A DNA stretch of 5,100 bases from Conexibacter sp. (GTDB taxonomy: Bacteria > Actinomycetota > Thermoleophilia > Solirubrobacterales > Solirubrobacteraceae). A program made the position numbers and the translations under genes. The notes beneath the pieces are model-generated. The model was given only the letters and a program-made list of their open reading frames with translations. It searched no databases and was not told the origin of the DNA. Shown here piece by piece: positions 1 through 5,100 of this stretch; position 1 is the first letter of the stretch, and the number at the start of each line of letters is the position of its first letter. The stretch is taken from the NCBI GenBank assembly GCA_025964055.1, contig JAOPZP010000560.1, forward strand, positions 1 through 5,100. Reading direction: 5' to 3'.

Positions 1-2100
1 GCCCAGGAGCAGCTGCGCCGGCCCAACGCGCCGTCGGGCGCGGCCCTGAAGGCGCGGGCGCCGATCGCGGCCCTGTCGCGCCGCCAGGATCAGCGCCTCG
101 CCTCCGCCGACCACGCCGCGCGCAACGACTCCCGCAAGGCGCTCGCGGCGATCACCGCGGCCGGCGGCCTGGCGCTGGCGGGCGCGATCGCGCTCGTCGC
201 CCTGCTGCTGGCCAGCGTGCGCCGCCCGCTGGAGAGCCTGGTCGACGCCTCCGAGCGGCTGGCCGGCGGCGATCTCGCCGCGCGCGTCAACGAGAACACC
301 GGTCCCGACGAGCTGCGCCAGCTCGGCCGGTCGTTCAACGCGATGGCGATCGACCTGGAGCTGGCCAACGAGCGCCTGGACGCGGAGCGACGGCGGCTGG
401 CCGTCACCGTCCACAGCCTCGGCGACGGCCTCGTGATCGTCGACGACGAGGGCCTGGTCGCGTCGGCCAACCCGCGCGCGCTGCGGCTCGCCCCGGAGCT
501 GCAGCTCGGCCACCCGCCCGAGCTCGGCGGCCTCGCGCTGCCCAACACCGACGAGGCGCTCGGCACCGAGGTGCTCCTCGAGCACGACGGCCGCACGCTG
601 GCCGTCACCTCATCGCGGCTGGAGGAGCACGCCGACGGCGGCGTCGTCTGGACGATGCGCGACGCCACCGAGCGCGCCCGCCTCGAGCGCCTCAAGAGCG
701 AGTTCGTCGCGACCGCCTCGCACGAGCTGCGCTCGCCGCTGACCTCCATCAAGGGCTTCGTCGAGCTCCTGCGCACCGGCGAAGGCCTCGACGACCGCCA
801 GCGCGAGTTCCTCGACATCGTGCTCGTCTCGACCAACCGCCTGGTCGACCTCGTCAACGACCTGCTCGACGTCGCCCGCCTGGAGGCCGGCCGCGTCGAG
901 GTCCACCGCCGGCCGATCGACGTCGCCGAGGTCTTCGAGGACGTCACGACGCTGCTGGGCGGCCGCATCGAGGTCAAGCAGCAGCGCCTGGAGATCGAGA
1001 TCGACGAGGGCACGCCGCGCGTCCTGGCCGACGCCACGCGCCTGCGCCAGATGCTCACCAACCTGGTGACCAACGCCCACCTCTACACCGACGAGCACGG
1101 CACGCTGACCCTGGCCGCCGGAGCGTCGCCGTCAGGCGTGCGCATCGAGGTCTCAGACACCGGCCGCGGGATGAGCTCCGCCGAGCTCGAGCACGTCTTC
1201 GAGCGCTTCTCGCGCGGCTCGGGGTCGACCGGCACGCCGGGCACCGGGCTGGGGCTGTCGATCGTCAAGTCGCTGGTGGACCTGCACGGCGGCACGATCG
1301 ACGTCTCCTCCACGCCCGGCCAGGGCACGTCCTTCGCGATCACGCTGCCGGCCGCGCCCGGCCCCGGCGTCGTCACACGGCCGAGCGACGCGCTGCGCGG
1401 CCGCCGCGTGCTGGTCATGGACGACGAGCCCGAGACCGCGCGCCTGATCGTCGAGCGCCTGGAGCCGTTCGGCGTCGAGTGCGAGGTCGTCCACGACGGC
1501 GACGCCGCCCTGCACCGCCTGCGCACCGAGACCTTCGACGCGATGACGCTCGACGTCCTCATGCCCGGCATGAGCGGCTTCGAGGTGCTGCGCGAGCTGC
1601 GCTCGGACCCGCGCCTGGCCGACCTGCCGGTCGTCGTGGTCTCGGTCTTCTCCGGGCGCGAGGCGCTGTCGGGCGAGTGGGTCGTCAGCAAGCCGATCGA
1701 CGCCGAGGAGCTGGCCGACGCGCTCGGCTCCGCGGTCATGGCCGGCCGCGTCCGCGTGCTGGCCGTCGGCCGCGCCGACGTGCGCAACACGATGCGCGAG
1801 GCGCTCGACGACCTCGGCATCGAGCACGAGTGGGCCAGCACGCCGCTGGAGGCGGCGCGGCTGTGCGCCATGCGGCGCTTCGAGGTCGCGCTGGTCGACG
1901 CGGGCCTCCCCGACGTCGAGGCGGCCCTGGCCGGCCTGGACCTGCGCGGCCGGCGCCTACGGCGCTCGGTCGTCCTCGTGGCGGCCGACGAGCACGGCGT
2001 CCCGGGGCTGGCGCGGCTGGACGCCGAGCCGGTCTCGGTCGCGGACGCGGGAGCGGCGGTCCTGGCGCTCTTGGAGCCGGCCGCCGCCGCGGACTTGTAG
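1..2100 (+). CDS. Membrane-bound hybrid histidine kinase (HAMP-PAS-HisKA-HATPase-REC-pseudoREC), 5' end missing
   Basis: The frame is open from base 1 to the TAG at 2098-2100, so the start lies left of the window; 699 codons are visible. Residues below count from base 1. A hydrophobic Ala/Leu-rich helix (about 47-72) is the last membrane span, and the short helical stretch before it is the end of an extracytoplasmic sensor. HAMP follows (73-120), then a helical linker, a PAS-like domain (about 133-222) and HisKA (228-297) with the phospho-acceptor His241 in the motif HELRSP. The HATPase domain has an N-box (Asn354, Asn358), a G1 box (Asp386, DTGRGM), an F-box (FERF, Phe400) and a G2 box (GTGLGLS, 414-420). 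A receiver follows (about 471-578: Asp474/Asp475, phospho-acceptor Asp518, Ser548, Lys564), then a degenerate receiver-like domain (583-693). The kinase should autophosphorylate on His241 and pass phosphate to Asp518. The signal sensed is unknown. It is probably co-transcribed with the HD-GYP gene 15 bases downstream. Confidence 0.95.
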   Translation, partial: AQEQLRRPNAPSGAALKARAPIAALSRRQDQRLASADHAARNDSRKALAAITAAGGLALAGAIALVALLLASVRRPLESLVDASERLAGGDLAARVNENTGPDELRQLGRSFNAMAIDLELANERLDAERRRLAVTVHSLGDGLVIVDDEGLVASANPRALRLAPELQLGHPPELGGLALPNTDEALGTEVLLEHDGRTLAVTSSRLEEHADGGVVWTMRDATERARLERLKSEFVATASHELRSPLTSIKGFVELLRTGEGLDDRQREFLDIVLVSTNRLVDLVNDLLDVARLEAGRVEVHRRPIDVAEVFEDVTTLLGGRIEVKQQRLEIEIDEGTPRVLADATRLRQMLTNLVTNAHLYTDEHGTLTLAAGASPSGVRIEVSDTGRGMSSAELEHVFERFSRGSGSTGTPGTGLGLSIVKSLVDLHGGTIDVSSTPGQGTSFAITLPAAPGPGVVTRPSDALRGRRVLVMDDEPETARLIVERLEPFGVECEVVHDGDAALHRLRTETFDAMTLDVLMPGMSGFEVLRELRSDPRLADLPVVVVSVFSGREALSGEWVVSKPIDAEELADALGSAVMAGRVRVLAVGRADVRNTMREALDDLGIEHEWASTPLEAARLCAMRRFEVALVDAGLPDVEAALAGLDLRGRRLRRSVVLVAADEHGVPGLARLDAEPVSVADAGAAVLALLEPAAAADL

Positions 2101-2115
2101 GCTCGTCGCCGAGCG

Positions 2116-2859
2116 ATGCCAGGCAAGGGGATCACCACCGACGTCTCGGTGCTGCAGGACCGCTTGGCGACCGTCGAGCGGTCCGCCGCTGAGAAGGAGC
2201 GGCAGCTGGAGCGCTACGCCGCGGACCTCCGCGAGACGTTCAAGCGCGAGCGCGAGCGCCGCCACGAGCTGCGCCAGTCCTACATGGCCACCGTCCGGGC
2301 GCTCTGCAACGCCGTCGAGGCCCGCGACGCCTACACCGGCAAGCACGCCGAGCGCGTGTCCGCGTACGGCATGGAGATCGCCCGCGTCCTCCGGGCGCCG
2401 TTCGCCGACGACCCCGAGGTCGAGTTCGGCTTCCTGCTGCACGACGTCGGCAAGGTCGCGGTGCCCGACGCCATCCTCTGGAAGCCCGAGCCGCTGACCC
2501 CCGAGGAGCGGCTGCTCATGGAGCGCCACCCGCTCGTCGGCTGGGAGATCCTGCGCGAGATCGACTTCCTCGGCGAGGCCAAGCTCGTCGTCCGCCACCA
2601 CCACGAGCGCTGGGACGGCGCCGGCTATCCGGACCGCCTGGCCGGCGACGAGATCCCGCTGGCCGCCCGCGTGTTCGCCGTCGCCGACGTCCTCGACGCG
2701 CTCACCACGCTGCGGCCATACCGGCCGCCGTCGCCCCTGGCCGTGGCCCGCGAGATGATCGCCGAGTCCGCCGGCACGCAGTTCGACCCCGAGGTGGTGG
2801 CCGCGTTCCTGGAGATCCCGCTCGAGCGCCTGGACCGCATCCGCCTCGAGGTCGAGTGA
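2116..2859 (+). CDS. HD-GYP domain protein, predicted cyclic di-GMP phosphodiesterase
   Basis: This 247-residue protein has a charged coiled-coil N-terminus (about 10-56, rich in Glu/Arg/Leu) and an HD-GYP domain (about 57-240). Visible motifs are the first metal His77 (in TGKH), His109-Asp110 followed by VGK, His138 (in ERHP), His162-His163 in HHERWDGAGYP, and Asp191 (in VADVLDAL). These are the metal ligands of the family, which hydrolyses cyclic di-GMP to pGpG and/or GMP, so the enzyme is likely active and cytosolic. Family members often carry an N-terminal receiver (RpfG type); here a coiled coil takes that place, suggesting dimerisation or docking. The ATG at 2116 is the first start after the kinase stop and begins the full coiled coil. 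The sequence before it has only a weak Shine-Dalgarno match, so translation may depend on ribosomes finishing the kinase gene. One oddity is that the usual Asp in the family's DRPYR segment is Leu199. Catalytic activity is inferred, not shown. Confidence 0.96.
   Translation: MPGKGITTDVSVLQDRLATVERSAAEKERQLERYAADLRETFKRERERRHELRQSYMATVRALCNAVEARDAYTGKHAERVSAYGMEIARVLRAPFADDPEVEFGFLLHDVGKVAVPDAILWKPEPLTPEERLLMERHPLVGWEILREIDFLGEAKLVVRHHHERWDGAGYPDRLAGDEIPLAARVFAVADVLDALTTLRPYRPPSPLAVAREMIAESAGTQFDPEVVAAFLEIPLERLDRIRLEVE
2848..2852 (+). promoter_or_regulatory. Ribosome binding site for the stand-alone receiver gene
   Basis: GAGGT sits inside the last codons of the HD-GYP gene, six bases before the ATG at 2859 and only three bases before an alternative in-frame GTG at 2856. 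The spacing favours the ATG. Placement inside the upstream gene is typical of translational coupling. Confidence 0.5.
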
Positions 2860-3224
2860 TGCGGAGCGTCCTGATCGTCGACGACGATCCGTTCATCCGC
2901 AAGCTCGTCGCGACGACGCTGGAGGACGTGGCCGGCTTCCAGCTGCACGAGGCCGCCAACGGCATCGAGGCGGTGCAGCGCGCCGCCGAGACCCAGCCCG
3001 AGCTGGTGTTCCTCGACATCGACATGCCGCGCATGGACGGCATCGAGGCGTGCCGCCGGCTGCGCGCGCAGACCGACGGCGCCGAAGGGGCGACGATCGT
3101 GATGCTCACCGCCGCGGGCGCGTCGGAGAACGAGACCCTCGCCCGCTCGGCGGGCGCGGACCTCTTCCTGACGAAGCCCTTCAGCCCGCTCGACCTGCTG
3201 CGGCTGGTCGACGAGCTGGCCTGA
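2859..3224 (+). CDS. Single-domain response regulator receiver protein (CheY-like)
   Basis: The 121-residue protein consists of one receiver domain with no output domain. All key residues are present: the acidic pair Asp8/Asp9 (in IVDDDP), phospho-acceptor Asp53 (in FLDIDMP), switch Thr84 (MLTA) and Lys106 (TKPF). The Thr84-Lys106 spacing of 22 matches CheY. It should accept phosphate from a histidine kinase or phosphotransfer protein and act by binding a partner. The start ATG overlaps the last base of the HD-GYP stop codon (TGATG), so the two genes are almost certainly translationally coupled and made in related amounts. A GTG at 2856 would add one residue and cannot be excluded. Likely phosphodonor: the upstream hybrid kinase. 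Likely target: the HD-GYP protein. Both partnerships are inferred from gene order only. The gene ends two bases before a strong hairpin. Confidence 0.94.
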   Translation: MRSVLIVDDDPFIRKLVATTLEDVAGFQLHEAANGIEAVQRAAETQPELVFLDIDMPRMDGIEACRRLRAQTDGAEGATIVMLTAAGASENETLARSAGADLFLTKPFSPLDLLRLVDELA

Positions 3225-3226
3225 CG

Positions 3227-3242
3227 CTCGCCCGGGGGCGAG
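3227..3242. terminator. GC-rich hairpin between convergent genes, candidate two-way terminator
   Basis: CTCGCCC (3227-3233) and GGGCGAG (3236-3242) are perfect inverted repeats. The realistic fold is a six-pair stem with a four-base loop. It begins two bases after the receiver stop and lies 24 bases beyond the aldehyde dehydrogenase stop on the other strand, so it could serve both genes. Neither strand has a T-run after the stem, so it is not a classical intrinsic terminator. U-less hairpins have been proposed as terminators in actinobacteria. Confidence 0.5.
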
Positions 3243-3266
3243 GTCAGGTCGCGCGCGGCGTTGCGG

Positions 3267-4826
3267 TCAGTCCCGGCTCCCGCGTCCGTAGAGGAACTTG
3301 AAGAACTTGCCCAGGCGCGCCGTCATCTTGGCGCTGTAGGGGTACATGTGCGGGTCCTTCTTCGTCGAGAAGCGCGTGACGAGGATGGCCTGCTGCTGGC
3401 AGTACTTGCGGATGCCACCGGCGCCGTGGCGCGAGCCCAGCCCCGACGCCTTCGCGCCGCCCATCGGCAGCTCGAGCGCGCTGTAGTTGACCAGCGCGTC
3501 GTTGACGCAGACCGCGCCCGCCTCGACGCGGCGGGCGACCGCCTCGGCGTGCTTGGTGTCCTTGCCGAAGACCGAGGCGCCGAGGCCGTAGGGCGAGTCG
3601 TTGGCCATGCGGATGGCCTCCTCCTCGTCGCGGACCTTCATGATCGGCAGCGTCGGGCCGAACGTCTCCTCGGTCATCGCCAACATGGTGTGGTCGACGT
3701 CGACGAGGATCGTCGGCTCGAACCAGTAGCCGGCGTGGGTGGGATCGGCGCTCATGCCGCGCGAGCCGCCGACGACGACGCGGGCGCCCTTGGCCTTGGC
3801 GTCCTCGACGTGGCGCTCGACGATGTCGACCTGCGGCGGGAACGTCATCGAGCCGACGTCCGCGCTGCCCGGCGCGCCGGCGCCCTGGCGCAGGGCCCGC
3901 GCCTTCTCGGTCACCTTCGCGACGAACTCGTCGTAGACGGGCTCCTCGACGTAGACGCGCTCGACCGAGATGCAGGTCTGGCCACCGTTGAGCATGCCGT
4001 AGTACAGCGCGGTGTTGGCGGCGCGCTCGACGTCGGCGTCGGCCAGGACGATCATGGGGTCCTTGCCGCCGAGCTCCAGCGAGACCGGCGTCAGCGTGTC
4101 GGCCGCCGCCTTCATCACCTTCTTGCCGGTCGCCGTCGAGCCGGTGAACATGATCATGTCGACCTCGTCGACCAGCGCGGCGCCCGTCGCGCCGAGGCCG
4201 GTGGCGACCTGGAAGACGCCGTCGGGGATGCCGCACTGCTTGAGGCCCTCGGCCAGCTTGAGTGACGTCAGCGGCGTGATCTCCGACGGCTTGAGGATGA
4301 CGCTGTTGCCGGCGGCCAGCGCGGGGATGCAGTCGCCGAACGAGTTGGTCAGCGGGTAGTTCCACGGCCCGATGACGCCGACGAGGCCGAGCGGGCGGTA
4401 GCGGAGCATCAGCTTCTTGCCCTTGACCAGGACCGCCGAGGACTTGACCTTCTCGTCGGCGAGGTAGCCCTCGGCGTTCTTGGCCCAGAAGCCGAACGCC
4501 GCGGCGCCGTAGGAGATCTCGGCCAGCAGCGCGTCCTCGTAGGTCTTGCCGGTCTCTGACCGGATGACGGCGATGATCTCGTCCTGGTGGTCCATGACCC
4601 ACTTCTGCATGCGCGAGAGGATGCGGGCACGACCCGCGAAGCCGAGGGCCTCCCAGGCGGGCTGGACCTCACGGCCCCGACGCGCCATCGCGGCGATCTC
4701 CTCCGGCGCGACGACGGGGCAGTGGGCGATGACCTCGCCCGTGGCGGGGTTCTCCACCGCGAACTCCTGCTGCGTGTCCGGTGCCTGCGGGGCGACGACG
4801 TCCTGTACCTGCTCCGTACCTGCCAT
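3267..4826 (-). CDS. NAD(P)-dependent aldehyde dehydrogenase, GabD2-like branch
   Basis: The 519-residue protein is a full-length member of the aldehyde dehydrogenase superfamily, which oxidises an aldehyde to the acid using NAD(P)+. Visible residues are Asn156 (in GPWNYP, oxyanion hole), Lys179 (in ILKPSE, cofactor), the Gly-rich turn FTGSTATG (227-234), general base Glu251 (in LELGGK), nucleophile Cys285 (in GQTCIS) and Glu387 (in ETFGP, ribose contact). Glu182 in the KPSE segment tends to favour NAD+, although dual use occurs. The stretches around Cys285, the segment VEDAKAKGARV and the ending RHGAGGIRKY recall mycobacterial GabD2-type succinate-semialdehyde dehydrogenases, but the substrate cannot be fixed from sequence. 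The last 22 residues form a basic aromatic tail. The start at 4826 is chosen for its ATG, the good ribosome site five bases upstream and the position of the conserved domain. It converges on the receiver gene and diverges from the next gene, so it is probably monocistronic. Confidence 0.96.
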   Translation of the reverse strand: MAGTEQVQDVVAPQAPDTQQEFAVENPATGEVIAHCPVVAPEEIAAMARRGREVQPAWEALGFAGRARILSRMQKWVMDHQDEIIAVIRSETGKTYEDALLAEISYGAAAFGFWAKNAEGYLADEKVKSSAVLVKGKKLMLRYRPLGLVGVIGPWNYPLTNSFGDCIPALAAGNSVILKPSEITPLTSLKLAEGLKQCGIPDGVFQVATGLGATGAALVDEVDMIMFTGSTATGKKVMKAAADTLTPVSLELGGKDPMIVLADADVERAANTALYYGMLNGGQTCISVERVYVEEPVYDEFVAKVTEKARALRQGAGAPGSADVGSMTFPPQVDIVERHVEDAKAKGARVVVGGSRGMSADPTHAGYWFEPTILVDVDHTMLAMTEETFGPTLPIMKVRDEEEAIRMANDSPYGLGASVFGKDTKHAEAVARRVEAGAVCVNDALVNYSALELPMGGAKASGLGSRHGAGGIRKYCQQQAILVTRFSTKKDPHMYPYSAKMTARLGKFFKFLYGRGSRD

Positions 4827-4831
4827 GGAAG

Positions 4832-4837
4832 CCTCTC
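4832..4837 (-). promoter_or_regulatory. Ribosome binding site of the aldehyde dehydrogenase gene
   Basis: On the - strand GAGAGG stands five bases before the ATG at 4826. It decides the start against a TTG at 4913 that would add 29 residues unlike the family and run through the likely promoter. Confidence 0.6.
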
Positions 4838-4860
4838 GGGTCGCTGCTGACGGTGTGTCA

Positions 4861-4890
4861 ACTCTACCGGCGGTGTCCGGGTGAGGCCAA
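4861..4890 (-). promoter_or_regulatory. Possible sigma70-type promoter for the aldehyde dehydrogenase gene
   Basis: On the - strand TTGGCC (4890-4885) and TAGAGT (4866-4861) resemble -35 and -10 boxes, each matching four of six consensus bases, with an 18-base spacer. Transcription would start near 4854, giving a leader of about 28 bases that includes the ribosome site. The match is modest and the surrounding DNA is GC-rich, so this is a candidate only. Confidence 0.3.
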
Positions 4891-4918
4891 GCGTGACCTC
4901 GCAGGCGCCACAATCGTT

Positions 4919-4924
4919 GGAGAG
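4919..4924 (+). promoter_or_regulatory. Ribosome binding site of the right-edge gene
   Basis: GGAGAG lies ten bases before the ATG at 4935, slightly long spacing but the only good match nearby. It supports this start over in-frame GTG codons at 4881 and 4893. Confidence 0.45.
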
Positions 4925-4934
4925 AACGTCCTCC

Positions 4935-5100
4935 ATGCGCCGCAACCTCCCCTTCTTCCTCGCCGGCGCGCTGATCGCCCTGGCCGCCGTGCTCGCCATC
5001 CGCTCCGCCGACGGCGGGACCCCGGCGCCGGCGGCGCAGCCGGCCGTCACGCAGCCCAAGGAGGCCGCGCGGCTGACGCGCTCGGTTCGGATCGCGCGCC
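4935..5100 (+). CDS. Start of a membrane-anchored or secreted protein of unknown function, cut by the right edge
   Basis: Only 55 codons are visible and the frame is still open at base 5100. The N-terminus has two Arg residues (2-3) and a hydrophobic segment (about 5-22), then a Pro/Ala/Gln-rich linker (29-41) and a charged stretch. This is the layout of a signal peptide or a single N-terminal membrane anchor with a flexible extracytoplasmic linker. No lipobox Cys is present and no clean signal-peptidase site can be picked, so an uncleaved anchor is at least as likely. The gene is transcribed away from the aldehyde dehydrogenase across a 108-base spacer. No family can be recognised from this fragment. 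That it is a real gene rests on the ribosome site, the classical N-terminus and the open frame. Confidence 0.62.
   Translation, partial: MRRNLPFFLAGALIALAAVLAIRSADGGTPAPAAQPAVTQPKEAARLTRSVRIAR

Noticed and set aside
217..219. GTG as the start of the kinase gene
   Set aside because: The same frame is open to base 1 and encodes a membrane helix directly before HAMP, so the true start lies left of the window.
90..1073. Long - strand open frame opposite the kinase gene
   Set aside because: It is Ser/Arg-rich with no domain and lies wholly antisense to strong HAMP/PAS/HisKA coding; such frames are expected in very GC-rich DNA.
1083..2138. Long - strand open frame opposite the kinase receivers
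   Set aside because: Low-complexity Ser/Arg/Thr product, with a well-supported receiver domain on the other strand.
1479..2192. + strand frame of 237 codons overlapping the kinase 3' end
   Set aside because: Arg/Gly/Ala low-complexity product in a shifted frame over recognised receiver coding.
3261..4265. + strand frame of 334 codons opposite the aldehyde dehydrogenase
   Set aside because: Antisense shadow; the - strand encodes every catalytic motif of the enzyme.
3244..4602. Second - strand frame of 452 codons inside the aldehyde dehydrogenase
   Set aside because: Arg/Gly-rich out-of-frame reading with no recognisable motif.
4856..4861. Perfect TTGACA on the - strand as a -35 box
   Set aside because: The 17 bases downstream lead only to CGAGAG, which is not a -10 box and overlaps the ribosome site.
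4827..4913. 29-residue N-terminal extension of the aldehyde dehydrogenase from a TTG at 4913
   Set aside because: Rare start codon, no ribosome site, and it covers the candidate promoter; the ATG at 4826 has a good ribosome site.
4909..4914. CACAAT as a + strand -10 box for the right-edge gene
   Set aside because: No -35 match at normal spacing, and transcription would begin inside the ribosome site.
4881..4934. In-frame GTG starts at 4881 and 4893 for the right-edge gene
   Set aside because: They would put a polar stretch before the hydrophobic segment and lack a good ribosome site; the ATG at 4935 gives a classical signal or anchor N-terminus.
4409..5059. - strand frame spanning the divergent spacer and the right-edge gene
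   Set aside because: It overlaps the aldehyde dehydrogenase out of frame, is low in complexity and would cross the likely control region.

Overview
The window is very GC-rich throughout and has strong third-position G/C bias. Its genes are tightly packed, and its signalling proteins and aldehyde dehydrogenase look actinobacterial. A high-GC actinobacterium is the best reading. The protein style (Ala/Arg/Asp/Glu/Leu-rich, with a transmembrane-HAMP-PAS hybrid kinase beside an HD-GYP protein) would fit Thermoleophilia/Solirubrobacterales, but that narrower placement is an inference from general familiarity, not from a marker gene.

Left part (1-3224, + strand): a three-gene signalling cluster. 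It starts with the 3' 699 codons of a membrane-bound hybrid histidine kinase (TM, HAMP, PAS-like, HisKA, HATPase, receiver, degenerate receiver) whose sensor end lies beyond the left edge. Fifteen bases later comes an HD-GYP protein, predicted to hydrolyse cyclic di-GMP, with an N-terminal coiled coil instead of the usual receiver. Its stop codon overlaps the start of a 121-residue stand-alone receiver protein. The simplest joint reading is that a membrane signal drives phosphotransfer through the kinase's own receiver and/or the single-domain receiver, and that this adjusts cyclic di-GMP turnover by the HD-GYP protein. No DNA-binding output domain is present in these genes. The physical link between receiver and HD-GYP is inferred from gene order only.

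Middle (3225-3266): a 42-base convergent gap holding a strong GC hairpin, a candidate two-way terminator without a U-tract.

Right part (3267-5100): a complete NAD(P)-dependent aldehyde dehydrogenase on the - strand with all catalytic residues, closest in feel to the GabD2-type succinate-semialdehyde dehydrogenase branch, with a basic aromatic C-terminal tail. A 108-base divergent spacer separates it from the start of a + strand gene for a membrane-anchored or secreted protein that runs off the right edge. The aldehyde dehydrogenase appears functionally unrelated to the signalling cluster.

No RNA gene, mobile element, CRISPR array or long repeat was seen. I did not find clear evidence of a wholly new system. 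The most unusual points are the split receiver/HD-GYP arrangement and the degenerate tail receiver of the kinase.
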